DNA of 64,000 nt. Origin: Pedobacter sp. KBW06. Lineage in GTDB: Bacteria; Bacteroidota; Bacteroidia; Sphingobacteriales; Sphingobacteriaceae. The translations under genes and the position numbers were made by a program. Positions within the stretch are counted from its first letter, which is position 1; each line of letters opens with the position of its first letter. The notes beneath the pieces were generated by a model. That model did no database searches. It had not been told where the DNA came from and saw only the letters and a list, made by a program, of their open reading frames with translations. Location: positions 604,460-668,459 of the forward strand of contig NZ_QAJL01000002.1 of assembly GCF_003852525.1 (NCBI RefSeq), in the 5' to 3' direction. Shown here in pieces: positions 52,904 through 61,991 of this stretch.

Positions 52904-54049
52904 TTAAACCGTTTTCAGTTTATGCGCTTCTTCTATTACCTGATTGTAATAATCGATATATACCGGCAGGATCTTCTTCAGGTCAAAGTCCTGAGCCCTG
53001 ATGAAGGCATTCTCTTTAAATCGTTGTAATACCTCGTCATTCTCCAGAATCTGAATTCCTTTGGCGGCCATATCCTCGATATCGCCTACATTGCTCATAA
53101 ATCCACAGAAACCATCGATATTCAACTCTGGCAAACCACCGGCATTGGAAGTAATCGCAGGAACTTTACAAGCCATGGCCTCTAACGCTGCCAATCCGAA
53201 GCTTTCCGATTCCGAAGGCATCAGGAACAAGTCTGATACCGATAAAATCTCTTCTATTGCATCCTGTTTTCCTAAGAAACGAACATGTTCACAAATTCCC
53301 AGTTCGCGGCACAGCTGCTCATTGTAAGCACGTTCCGGACCATCCCCTACCATCAATAATTTGGAAGGGATCTTTTTTTGAATCTTCTCAAAGGTCCTGA
53401 TCACATCACCTGTACGCTTCACTTTCCTGAAGTTAGAGGTATGGATCAGAATCCGCTCATTATTCGGGGCTATGGCTTTTTTAAAATGATCTTTAGGTTT
53501 CAGGCTAAATCTGTTGAAATCGATAAAGTTAGGAATCACTTTGATCTCATTTGTGATCTCAAAATGTTTCTCCGTATCTTCTTTCAGGTTCTGCGAAACG
53601 GTTGTTACACCATCTGATTTGTTAATCGAAAAGGTAACCACCGGTTTATAGGTTGGATCTTTACCCACCAGGGTGATGTCAGTTCCATGCAGCGTAGTCA
53701 CAAATGGGATGTATATTCCATAAGTTTCCAGAATCTGCTTGGCCATAAATGCAGCAGAAGCATGTGGAATCGCATAATGTACATGCAGAATGTCCAGCTT
53801 TTCAAAGCGCACTACATCTACCAGTTTACTCGCCAGTGCAGATTCATAGGGAGCATAGTCAAATAAAGGATAATCCCTTACGGACACTTCATGATAGAAT
53901 AAGTTGGCAGAGAAAAAGTCGAGGCGGGCAGGCTGACTATAAGTGATAAAATGGACCTGGTGACCTTCGTCAGCAAGTGCTTTACCTAGTTCAGTAGCAA
54001 CTACTCCACTACCTCCAAAAGTTGGGTAACAAACGATACCTATTTTCAT
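52904..54049 (-). CDS. bshA: N-acetyl-alpha-D-glucosaminyl L-malate synthase BshA
   Basis: A 381-residue GT4 glycosyltransferase, the first enzyme of bacillithiol synthesis, which joins GlcNAc from UDP-GlcNAc to malate. BshA features are the N-terminal GIVCYPTFGGSGVVATELGKALA, the segment HVHYAIPHASAAFMAKQIL, VTTLHGTDITLVGKDPTYKP, the sugar-phosphate loop SNFRKVKRTGDVIRTF and the donor-site SESFGLAALEAMACKVPAI. Length is normal. ypdA and ytxJ in the same window support an active bacillithiol pathway; bshB and bshC are not in the window. Confidence 0.93.
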   Translation of the reverse strand: MKIGIVCYPTFGGSGVVATELGKALADEGHQVHFITYSQPARLDFFSANLFYHEVSVRDYPLFDYAPYESALASKLVDVVRFEKLDILHVHYAIPHASAAFMAKQILETYGIYIPFVTTLHGTDITLVGKDPTYKPVVTFSINKSDGVTTVSQNLKEDTEKHFEITNEIKVIPNFIDFNRFSLKPKDHFKKAIAPNNERILIHTSNFRKVKRTGDVIRTFEKIQKKIPSKLLMVGDGPERAYNEQLCRELGICEHVRFLGKQDAIEEILSVSDLFLMPSESESFGLAALEAMACKVPAITSNAGGLPELNIDGFCGFMSNVGDIEDMAAKGIQILENDEVLQRFKENAFIRAQDFDLKKILPVYIDYYNQVIEEAHKLKTV

Positions 54050-54120
54050 TCTAGCGAATTTGTTTTACGATGCAAAGTACAATACTTAAACTGAGCTTTG
54101 TGTTAAACAATTGCAATTAT

Positions 54121-54603
54121 TTAAGATTTCATCTGGTCCTTCAGGACCAGGTACATTTCATTAGGGCGTTGTGTTCCGATAAAGTACTCAAAACCATCAC
54201 GATCAGTAAGTACTACCGCATCTTTTCCTGAAGAATAAAAGCGCACACTTCCTTTACGGTGCAGGTTATACACGGGATTATTGAATAAATAATTGCTGTA
54301 TGTATCTTTTCTAACACTTTTAATGGTATGCAGATCAATCTCCACCTTTCTGGCAGACCATAAACCGTCGATCATGATCTTTTTATCATCAATGATCGTT
54401 TTATATTGAATCATGAAAAGGAGAATAATAGAAACGCCGATAATTCCAAAACCTACGACTAAAAATAAATCCTGGGTATTGTCGCGGTCACGCTCATAGA
54501 CATAAGCAGCAAAACAAAATGCAGCCATAACCAACCGAATACATATTCTGATGTAATCGCGGCCTATATATTGTTTCTCCAAAAATGCGTATCGGTTCCC
54601 CAT
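54121..54603 (-). CDS. Small membrane protein with PH-like domain, unknown function
   Basis: A 160-residue protein with two hydrophobic segments (about 20-35 and 47-66) followed by a soluble beta-rich part (TIIDDKKIMIDGLWSARKVEIDLHTIKSVRKDT; VRFYSSGKDAVVLTDRDGFEYFIGTQRP) that reads like a bacterial PH domain. No catalytic motif is seen. It lies 57 bases downstream of tilS and 71 bases upstream of bshA on the same strand. The function is unknown. Confidence 0.75.
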   Translation of the reverse strand: MGNRYAFLEKQYIGRDYIRICIRLVMAAFCFAAYVYERDRDNTQDLFLVVGFGIIGVSIILLFMIQYKTIIDDKKIMIDGLWSARKVEIDLHTIKSVRKDTYSNYLFNNPVYNLHRKGSVRFYSSGKDAVVLTDRDGFEYFIGTQRPNEMYLVLKDQMKS

Positions 54604-54660
54604 CTATATAATTTTCAATAAAGTTACTTGTTTTTTCCTTTGCTTAGCAAAACAACCTGC

Positions 54661-56043
54661 TTAAGATTGTTTAGAAATTGTAATATGTAGATTTCTAAAA
54701 GTCAATATTGTTACATTTTTCGTCGCTGGAGTGATCTTATACCGGTTATCCTGTCTCAGGCCCATCACCCAAATAATTTCGCCATTCCCATTTACCAGGA
54801 TAGGAATATCATCTTTCCTCGTCACCGGCACTTTTTCGTCAATAAAGAAGTCGCTTAGCTTTTTAAAGCTGTTCATCCCGATCGGTTTAAACTTATCCCC
54901 GTTTTGTCTGTTTCTTAATACTAACGGATAAATCAGCTTTTCCGCATCAAGGTAGGCTTCAAAATGGTCTTTTTTAAACGAATACGTTTCTTCAAATTTC
55001 GATTTGGGAAGGGTAACCATCCTCAGTTCTCCCTCAGGAAGCGAAGTAGTCGGATCCTGGCTGTGTATCATCAGGTGCTGTCGGGGCATCGCCCCCTTAT
55101 CTTTCAAGGCAACCAAAATTAAATCCTCCCGATCCAGTGTCAACTGATGGGAAGGGCTAAAAAATGAAATCCCACTTTGTTTATCCAGGGCCTGCAGCAC
55201 ATCTGCCACCAGGTGTTCAGAAAAACCATATGGCTTCAATACCTCGAACAACAGCAGTTTCTGTGGAGACAGGCTTTTAACTTCCGCAATGGAAAGGTGA
55301 ATTCCATCCTGTTTTTTCATGAGGAGGCTCCGGCTTAAATCTGCCACTACTTTTTGCAGCACGAGTTCCGTATCGGCAAAACGCTGAATGTTGTGCTGAA
55401 AGGTGACTTCCAGGTTCCCATTAATTTCTTTCAACCGGGGCAATACCTTTAACCTGATTTTATTCCGGGCATAGTTCGTACTTAGGTTGGAACTGTCTTC
55501 CACATAGTCGAGATGTTCTCTTTCCATCAGTTCATTGATTTCCGTTCTGGAGAGAAACAAAAGAGGCCTGATTAAATGTCCTCTTTTAGGCAGGATGCCA
55601 TGTAATCCCGCGATCCCGGTACCACGGGTCAGATTAAGGAGTACCGTTTCGATGGCATCATCCTGGTGTTGCGCAAGGGCGATAAAGGCATAGCCTTCCT
55701 TACTTCTCAACTCTTCAAACCATTGATAACGCAAATCCCTCGCCGCCATCTGTATCGAAACCTTATGTGCAGCGGCATACTCTTTTGTCTGAAAATGCTG
55801 CACATAAAAAGGGACATCGAGTGTTACGGCCAACATTTTCACAAAATGTTCATCACGTACAGATTCTTCTCCCCTCAAATTAAAATTACAGTGTGCGATA
55901 CCAAAATCATATCCGGAGAGTTTAAATAGATGAACCATTAAAACAGAGTCTCTGCCCCCGCTTACGGCCAGAAGAATCCGGTCATTTGCAGTGAAAAGAG
56001 CATTTTGGCTGATGTAATCTTTAAAATTCTGAAGAGGTAACAT
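54661..56043 (-). CDS. tilS: tRNA(Ile)-lysidine synthetase
   Basis: A 460-residue enzyme with the PP-loop SGGRDS (28-33) and the TilS-specific CNFNLRGEESVRDEHF, HQDDAIETVLLNLTRGTGIAGLHG and RPLLFLSRTEI segments, plus a C-terminal substrate-binding domain (PLVLRNRQNGDKFKPIGMNSFKKLSDFFIDEKVP). It modifies the CAU anticodon of tRNA-Ile to read AUA and is normally essential. Length is normal. Confidence 0.95.
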   Translation of the reverse strand: MLPLQNFKDYISQNALFTANDRILLAVSGGRDSVLMVHLFKLSGYDFGIAHCNFNLRGEESVRDEHFVKMLAVTLDVPFYVQHFQTKEYAAAHKVSIQMAARDLRYQWFEELRSKEGYAFIALAQHQDDAIETVLLNLTRGTGIAGLHGILPKRGHLIRPLLFLSRTEINELMEREHLDYVEDSSNLSTNYARNKIRLKVLPRLKEINGNLEVTFQHNIQRFADTELVLQKVVADLSRSLLMKKQDGIHLSIAEVKSLSPQKLLLFEVLKPYGFSEHLVADVLQALDKQSGISFFSPSHQLTLDREDLILVALKDKGAMPRQHLMIHSQDPTTSLPEGELRMVTLPKSKFEETYSFKKDHFEAYLDAEKLIYPLVLRNRQNGDKFKPIGMNSFKKLSDFFIDEKVPVTRKDDIPILVNGNGEIIWVMGLRQDNRYKITPATKNVTILTFRNLHITISKQS

Positions 56044-56292
56044 CTTTCAAAAATATTTAATTTAAACCACAATGGGATACCTTAGAAAAAAACAATAATT
56101 TAAAGACTGGTAATCACCCGTTCATACCAGCCTGATCACCGTAAAAAAAGCCGATATCTGCCAATGAAACCTGTATCTTCATGACCAGTTCGGAGCCCCT
56201 AAACCGAATTTATGAGTTCTTGAGAACCTTTAAAATCAATAAATAACGCTAAAAAAACAAATATATTCCGATGGAAATGGTACGCAAAAAAC

Positions 56293-56300
56293 TAACTTTG
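56293..56300 (+). promoter_or_regulatory. Bacteroidota -7 element (TAACTTTG) four bases before the OstA-like gene
   Basis: A perfect TAnnTTTG match; the GTG start codon begins 5 bases after the final G, the same spacing as at ribH and lipA. Confidence 0.55.
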
Positions 56301-56304
56301 TAAA

Positions 56305-58722
56305 GTGCAAAAATTACGCCTTTTTTTAATTCTATTCCTGCTCCCGTTTTCTTTGCTCGCGCAACAGAAAACAAAGATTTCCCTGTTAAGTTTCACTACG
56401 ACAACAGTAAAGAAGAGTCCTTCCGGCTCGGTTTCCTATATAAGAAACCCTGTGTTCAAACAAGATAATGCCACACTTGCCTGCGACAGCGCGATATTTT
56501 ACGAAGAAAAAAACATGTTTGATGCTTTTGATCATGTGCATATCAACCAGGCCGATACCATCAACATTTATTCTGACCGGCTTACTTATGATGGAAACAC
56601 TAAAAATGCCCATTTAACAAGTAATGTTAAAATGATCGATAAAGAATCCATATTGACGACCAACATTCTGGATTATAACCTTGGCAGCAAGGTAGGAACT
56701 TACGTAACCGGAGGTAAAATTGTGAGTAAAGATGTCACGCTAACCAGTAAAAACGGCTATTATTTTTCGAACAGCCGTGACGCTTACTTCCGTTATAATG
56801 TAGTTGTAGTTACTCCTGAATCTACCATCAAATCAGATACCTTAAGATACAATACCCTCAGCAACTGGGCTTATTTCTACGGCCCCACCAACATCATCGG
56901 AAAGGACGACAACCTTTATACCGAAAACGGAGCCTACAATACCAAAACACAATATGCTTACTTTGGAAAGAAAAACCTATACACTCAGGGTTCCAAATCT
57001 TTAAAAGGCGACAGTTTATATTATGATGGAATTGCCGGATACGGCAAAGCGGTAAGAAACATCGTATTTAAAGATACGACCGATAAAACCGTGATGTATG
57101 GACAACTGGGGTATTATTACAAAATAGACCAGCGCACCATTGTGACGAAAAATCCTTACATAGGATTAGGCACTTCAGATTCTGTAATGGTGGGCAAAAA
57201 GCTTCGTCCCGACAGCTTGTGGATGGGAGCCGATACACTGGAAACACAAATGGTCCTTTTAAAAACATTGAAACTCATCTCCTCTCCGGTACTTAAAAAG
57301 GACAACGAAATGGGCGAAGAGGAAAGAGATGAGAAAAAAGTTGGAGATAAAAAAGGGATAACAGCCGCTGCACCCACACAGAAAGGGCAAAAAAAGGGCG
57401 AAAAAAATGATAAAACCCCAAAAACAGAGAACAAACCTATTGCCATTAACGACAGTACGAAAGTAAAAATCCCCGGATTAACGGACAGCCTTAAAAAAGA
57501 CAATATTCTACTGAAAAAAGACAGCATTCCGATAAAGAAAAAAGAAGTCCCCATTGTCAAAAAAGCACAAAAACAGGTCCTCGCCGACAGCACCATACTT
57601 ACCGTATTGAAGGCTGCTGAAATTATTCAGCCTGCAACGGCAAAAGATTCGGTTAAGCTTGCTAAAGCGGACCCTAAAAAGGCCAAAACTACGGATGTCA
57701 AAAAGGGTACTGATCCAAAAAAAGCAACCGACCTGAAAAAAGGAACGGGAGGAAAAACGCCTGTCGCAAAGCCAGGTACAAAACCTTCAGTTCAGGACTC
57801 CCTTCCCTTTAATCCTGCTGATACGATCAGAACCAGGGCAATTAAAGCCTATCACAATGTAAGGGTGTTTAAGTCGAACATGCAGGCAAGGGCCGATTCC
57901 CTGTTTTATACCAGTTCAGATTCTACATTACGCTGGTATGGAAGTCCGGTCCTATGGGCCGAAGGATCTCAGCAAACCGGCGATACCATTTACCTGAAAC
58001 TGAAAAACAAGCAGCTGAATACTTCACAGGTACTCAACAATGGTTTCATGGTGAACGTAAACCTAGATTCAGCAAGATACAACCAGGTCAAAGGAAAACT
58101 CATTACCGGCTTTTTCATCGATGGTAAACTGAACCGGATGTTTGTGGATGGAAATGCAGAAAGTATTTATTTCAACAAGGAAAAGGACAGCATTTACACA
58201 GAAATGAACCAAACGGTGAGCGCCAGGATAAAAATTATTTTTCAAAATAAGGAAATCAAGGACATCATCACCATTAAGGATACTGAAGGAGCGAGAACAC
58301 CAATAAAAGAGCTCAAAGAAGATGTATTTCTAACCGGATTCACCTGGAAACCTGAGCTTAGGCCATTGTCAAAGAAAGAAGTGATCAATGGAAAACCTAA
58401 GCCTAAACCGGGAGCAAAGAAGGCTCCGGGGCCTAAGGGACCAAAAATGCCGCTGAAACCTAAGGACAAAGATGATCCGGCTGCTGTTCCGGAAAAAGGA
58501 AATGTGATCCCTAAAGTACCATCGAAGCAAACAGCTGAGAAAGAAAATCTTAAAACAGATTCTACAAAAACAGGCACCACTAAACCCGGAACGATAAAGC
58601 CAGCTGCAATTAAAGCGGATAGCATTTCCAAATTACCTGTTAAAGCGGACAGCCTGAAAGGCCTTCCGCTCAAAACCGATACGATTAAAGTACCGGCTGT
58701 TGTTCCTTTAAAAAAGCAATAA
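56305..58722 (+). CDS. OstA/LptA-like organic-solvent-tolerance protein with Lys-rich insertion
   Basis: An 805-residue exported protein starting at GTG (no suitable ATG; the signal peptide QKLRLFLILFLLPFSLLAQ depends on it). The first part, about 25-320, is OstA-like beta-jellyroll repeats (ATLACDSAIFYEEKNMFDAFDHVHINQAD; LTYDGNTKNAHLTSNVKM). A second OstA-like part is at about 510-680 (AYHNVRVFKSNMQARADSLFY). Between them (about 330-505) and at the C-terminus (about 695-805) lie Lys/Pro/Thr/Asp-rich low-complexity stretches. It probably binds lipopolysaccharide on its way to the outer membrane. The 3' end overlaps rdgB by 38 bases. Confidence 0.82.
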   Translation: MQKLRLFLILFLLPFSLLAQQKTKISLLSFTTTTVKKSPSGSVSYIRNPVFKQDNATLACDSAIFYEEKNMFDAFDHVHINQADTINIYSDRLTYDGNTKNAHLTSNVKMIDKESILTTNILDYNLGSKVGTYVTGGKIVSKDVTLTSKNGYYFSNSRDAYFRYNVVVVTPESTIKSDTLRYNTLSNWAYFYGPTNIIGKDDNLYTENGAYNTKTQYAYFGKKNLYTQGSKSLKGDSLYYDGIAGYGKAVRNIVFKDTTDKTVMYGQLGYYYKIDQRTIVTKNPYIGLGTSDSVMVGKKLRPDSLWMGADTLETQMVLLKTLKLISSPVLKKDNEMGEEERDEKKVGDKKGITAAAPTQKGQKKGEKNDKTPKTENKPIAINDSTKVKIPGLTDSLKKDNILLKKDSIPIKKKEVPIVKKAQKQVLADSTILTVLKAAEIIQPATAKDSVKLAKADPKKAKTTDVKKGTDPKKATDLKKGTGGKTPVAKPGTKPSVQDSLPFNPADTIRTRAIKAYHNVRVFKSNMQARADSLFYTSSDSTLRWYGSPVLWAEGSQQTGDTIYLKLKNKQLNTSQVLNNGFMVNVNLDSARYNQVKGKLITGFFIDGKLNRMFVDGNAESIYFNKEKDSIYTEMNQTVSARIKIIFQNKEIKDIITIKDTEGARTPIKELKEDVFLTGFTWKPELRPLSKKEVINGKPKPKPGAKKAPGPKGPKMPLKPKDKDDPAAVPEKGNVIPKVPSKQTAEKENLKTDSTKTGTTKPGTIKPAAIKADSISKLPVKADSLKGLPLKTDTIKVPAVVPLKKQ

Positions 58723-59275
58723 GCTTACGCATGGCGATGGCCCGGTGACTGATCTGATTCTTCTGTTCCATGCTCATCTGTGCAAAACTCTGCTCATATC
58801 CTTCAGGGACAAAAATAGGATCGTATCCAAATCCCTGGTCGCCGATAGGATTTTCCCGGATATATCCGTTTATTACCCCCTCAAAAAAGTAGTTCTTTTT
58901 CTCCTGAATCAAAGAGATGACCGTTTTAAAACGAGCCTTTCTATTGCTTAGCCCTTCCATTTTCTGAAGCACCAGTTTCAGGTTCACCTGATCATCTTTC
59001 TGTCCTGAATACCTTGCAGAATAAATCCCCGGTTCATTGTTCAAAGCTTCGATTTCAAGCCCGCTATCGTCTGCAAAGCAATCCAGCTGATAGTTTTCCA
59101 CTACATAGCTGCTTTTCAAAAAAGCATTCTCTTCAAAAGTATCACCCGTTTCCGGGATATCTACTGTACAGCCGATATCTGAAAGGTTAAGTACCTTGTA
59201 TTCGTTCAGCAAAAGCTTGCCGACTTCTTCTGTTTTATGTTTGTTGTTGGTAGCAAATACCAGTTCTTTTATCAT
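58685..59275 (-). CDS. rdgB: XTP/dITP diphosphatase (RdgB/HAM1)
   Basis: A 196-residue cytosolic enzyme: FATNNKHKTEEVGKLL at the N-terminus, ADDSGLEIEALNNEPGIYSARYSG in the middle and GFGYDPIFVPEGYEQSFAQM at the active site. It cleans non-canonical purine nucleotides from the pool. The last 38 bases overlap the convergent OstA-like gene. Its start overlaps the stop of the upstream gene by 4 bases (ATGA), so translation is coupled. Confidence 0.95.
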   Translation of the reverse strand: MIKELVFATNNKHKTEEVGKLLLNEYKVLNLSDIGCTVDIPETGDTFEENAFLKSSYVVENYQLDCFADDSGLEIEALNNEPGIYSARYSGQKDDQVNLKLVLQKMEGLSNRKARFKTVISLIQEKKNYFFEGVINGYIRENPIGDQGFGYDPIFVPEGYEQSFAQMSMEQKNQISHRAIAMRKLIAFLKEQQPVL

Positions 59276-59856
59276 AATCCTAATTGTTTAAGGCTGCCCC
59301 ATAATACTTTCTTTCCTGTCGGATCTTCCTCCAGCGTTTTCAGCTCCGAGGAGAAAATTAATCTTACCCCTTCCTCCACTACAATGCTGTTCTGAGGATA
59401 TGCTTTCATTTTCAACTGTTCGGGTGTCACACCAAAAGCAAAGATCAGTACACTGGAAAAATGCCGCTGTAATTGTGCATAGCTGGTGCCGGCATAACCG
59501 GCATAATTCAACAGGGCAAAATCATTGGCGCTGAGGTTCACTGATTTTACGATCTTGCGCAATAACTCTCTTCCTTTTTCGTCGCTTACCTCATGCTCAG
59601 AATCATTCACGAGAATAAGAATATTGCGGCTGTTCTTACCCAGGAATTTAAAAGATGGAATTTCTTTCGGCTCTTCGACAAGGCCCGGAAACGAAACCAC
59701 AGGGCTAACCGGAGCCTCTTCAACCACAATAACCGGCTGATCTTCAGAAACAACCACCTCATCCACCGATAAAATCTCCTCTCCCCTAATCAAATAAATA
59801 TCATCTGTGAAAAATAAACGCAGAGCGTCTCCGTTAGTTGTAAGTTGGCTGGCCAT
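59272..59856 (-). CDS. Conserved-type hypothetical protein upstream of rdgB
   Basis: A 194-residue cytosolic protein with no signal peptide. An acidic, Val-rich N-terminal linker (about 25-65) precedes a compact domain (FKFLGKNSRNILILVNDSEHEVSDEKGRELL; FALLNYAGYAGTSYAQLQRHFSSVLIFAFGVTPEQL; ending TGKKVLWGSLKQLGL). The pattern of a mixed alpha/beta domain ending in a LWxxLK motif weakly recalls DNA polymerase III psi-like (HolD) proteins, but I cannot confirm this. It is translationally coupled to rdgB by an ATGA overlap. Confidence 0.65.
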   Translation of the reverse strand: MASQLTTNGDALRLFFTDDIYLIRGEEILSVDEVVVSEDQPVIVVEEAPVSPVVSFPGLVEEPKEIPSFKFLGKNSRNILILVNDSEHEVSDEKGRELLRKIVKSVNLSANDFALLNYAGYAGTSYAQLQRHFSSVLIFAFGVTPEQLKMKAYPQNSIVVEEGVRLIFSSELKTLEEDPTGKKVLWGSLKQLGL

Positions 59857-59968
59857 TAATGCTGATTTTATGGGAAATCTTTTTTCTGTTAAAATTAGTT
59901 AAATATCTTATTATAGCGCCTTTATTTGTTACTTTTATGCCTTAAAATATATATAGTATATATCTTTC

Positions 59969-60559
59969 GTGAGAAAAACTTATTGCATTATTATCTTCAG
60001 CCTGACCTTTGCCGGCGCATTTGCACAAAATGTGGCAAGTATCAATGGGAAGCCTGTGGGCAGCAAAGAATTTATGTGGGTTTACAAAAAAAACCACTCT
60101 GGAACTGCAAACGCAGCATTTAAAGAGCTGGAAGATTATTTGAACCTTTACCTGAATTTCAAGCTTAAAGTACTCGATGCCATAGAAATGGGCTTTGATA
60201 AGGATACGGCCTATCTTACAGAGATAAAGAATTACGAGGCTGCGTTGCGTACCCGGAAGAAGATCTCCAACACAAAAGCAACGTATTCGATGGTCATGAA
60301 TGAATATAAGAATGCGGTACTGATGTTTAACATTTCGGAACTAAAAGTTTGGGATAAAGCACAGAATGATGAAGGCCAGCTCCGCAGTTTTTACGAAAGA
60401 AACAAGCTCTTTTATAACGATGGTTCGTTCGAAGAGCTTAAAGGAAAAGTCATTAATGACTACCAGGAGGCCCTGGAAAGAGAATGGGTGGTTGCATTAA
60501 GGAAGAAGTATCCGGTGAAAATATACGAGGCGGAATTAAGAAAACTGGCTAAATTATAA
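59969..60559 (+). CDS. SurA/PpiC-like mini-protein lacking the parvulin domain
   Basis: A 196-residue exported protein from a GTG start (signal peptide ending FAGAFAQ). The N-terminal half (VASINGKPVGSKEFMWVYKKN; FKELEDYLNLYLNFKLKVLDAIEMGFDKD) matches the chaperone segment of large Bacteroidota PpiC-type isomerases. The C-terminal half (MNEYKNAVLMFNISELKVWDKAQND; FEELKGKVINDYQEALEREWVVALRKKYPVKIYE) matches their C-terminal end. The parvulin domains that normally lie between are absent. It could be a chaperone without isomerase activity, or an internal-deletion relic. A full SurA-like gene follows 63 bases later. Confidence 0.75.
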   Translation: MRKTYCIIIFSLTFAGAFAQNVASINGKPVGSKEFMWVYKKNHSGTANAAFKELEDYLNLYLNFKLKVLDAIEMGFDKDTAYLTEIKNYEAALRTRKKISNTKATYSMVMNEYKNAVLMFNISELKVWDKAQNDEGQLRSFYERNKLFYNDGSFEELKGKVINDYQEALEREWVVALRKKYPVKIYEAELRKLAKL

Positions 60560-60585
60560 ATATACCGCCTGAAGATTATTAATAT

Positions 60586-60593
60586 TAAATTTG
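60586..60593 (+). promoter_or_regulatory. Bacteroidota -7 element (TAAATTTG) for the SurA-like gene
   Basis: A perfect TAnnTTTG match 29 bases before the ATG at 60623, so the gene can be transcribed separately from the mini-protein gene upstream. Confidence 0.5.
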
Positions 60594-60622
60594 CAAAAAG
60601 AATATAATTGAACGTACATAGA

Positions 60623-61987
60623 ATGAAGAAATTTTTAGCGATTGCAGGCGGATTGATCTGTTTGTTTTTGAACGCACAAGCACAACCAGCAAAGAAAAAT
60701 ATAGATAAAGTGGTTGCAGTATTAGGGAATAATATCATTTTATTATCGGACCTGAACCAGCAATATGCGCAATATCTGAATTCGGGAAACCCGGCTGATG
60801 AAAAAGTAAAATGCTATATTTTGCAGCAGATGCTTGCTCAGAAACTGCTGAAACAACAGGCAGAAATTGACTCCATCACTGTGGAAGAAGCTCAGGTAGA
60901 TGAAGAAGTGGATAAAAGAATGCGTATGCAGATCCAACGTGCCGGCGGACAAGAACGTCTGGAGCAATTTTTAAACCGTTCTGTTCTCCAATATAAAGAT
61001 GAGATCAGACCTGATTTAAAAGAGCAGCTGATCTCTAACAAGATGCAGGCCCACATCACTCAGGACGTAAGTATTACTCCGCTGGAGGTTAAAAAATATT
61101 TTGATTCTTACAAAAAAGACAGTCTTCCTGATATTCCTACAGAGTTTGAGGTTGGAGAAATCGTGCTTCACCCAAAACTAACCAAGGCAGAGAAACAAAA
61201 ATTCTATGATAAAATTGATGCTTTAAGACTTAGGGTAAAAAGCGGTGAAGACTTTGCTTTCCTTGCAAAATCTTACTCTGAAGATCCGGGATCAGCACCT
61301 GATGGTGGTGACTTAGGTTTCTTTGACCGTACCAGAATGGTGAAAGAATTTACCGCATGGGCTTTCAAACTGAAGGCTGGCGAACTCTCTCCTGTTTTTG
61401 AATCAGAGCATGGTTTCCACATTTTACAGGTAATTGAACGTCGTGGTGAACAGGTCCAGGCCCGTCACATTCTGATTCGTCCTCAAACTACTCCACAGAG
61501 TTTAGATCGAGTGAAGCTTCAGGCAGACAGTCTTTACACCAATATCAAGACAAACAAAATCTCTTTTTCTACTGCAGCATCTTTATATTCTGACAACAAA
61601 GAATCCCAATACAATGGTGGTATGATCCTTTATGCAGATAACGTAACCGCAAGAACGACCTTTATCCCTGCTGACAAGCTTGATCCTAAAGTATTCTTAG
61701 TAGTCGATACCATGAAAGTTGGTGAGATCTCTCAACCCGTACTTTTCACCGGACAAGATGGTAAAGAAGGCTACAAGCTCCTTTACCTTAAATCTAAAAT
61801 CCCACCTCATAAAGGAAACCTGGAGCAGGATTATGCCAAGTTTAAAGAAAGGGCACAACAAAGCAAAATCGACCGTATCCTGAGTGAATGGTTCGAAAAA
61901 AGAAGAGAAAATACTTACATCAGAATTGACGAAGATTACAACAAATGTGATGAGTTAAAAATCTGGACTAAAACGGCTAAAAAATAG
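60623..61987 (+). CDS. SurA-like periplasmic chaperone / parvulin peptidyl-prolyl isomerase
   Basis: A 454-residue exported protein. The ATG at 60623 begins the signal peptide MKKFLAIAGGLICLFLNAQAQ; an in-frame TTG five codons earlier is less likely. A SurA N-terminal domain follows (IDKVVAVLGNNIILLSDLNQQ; about 27-160), then a first parvulin domain (FEVGEIVLHPKLTKAEKQKFYDK; YSEDPGSAPDGGDLGFFDR; FESEHGFHILQVIERRG) and a second (VQARHILIRPQTTPQSLDRVK; YNGGMILYADN). It should escort outer-membrane proteins across the periplasm. The MoxR gene follows after 4 bases. Confidence 0.92.
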   Translation: MKKFLAIAGGLICLFLNAQAQPAKKNIDKVVAVLGNNIILLSDLNQQYAQYLNSGNPADEKVKCYILQQMLAQKLLKQQAEIDSITVEEAQVDEEVDKRMRMQIQRAGGQERLEQFLNRSVLQYKDEIRPDLKEQLISNKMQAHITQDVSITPLEVKKYFDSYKKDSLPDIPTEFEVGEIVLHPKLTKAEKQKFYDKIDALRLRVKSGEDFAFLAKSYSEDPGSAPDGGDLGFFDRTRMVKEFTAWAFKLKAGELSPVFESEHGFHILQVIERRGEQVQARHILIRPQTTPQSLDRVKLQADSLYTNIKTNKISFSTAASLYSDNKESQYNGGMILYADNVTARTTFIPADKLDPKVFLVVDTMKVGEISQPVLFTGQDGKEGYKLLYLKSKIPPHKGNLEQDYAKFKERAQQSKIDRILSEWFEKRRENTYIRIDEDYNKCDELKIWTKTAKK

Positions 61988-61991
61988 GTCT

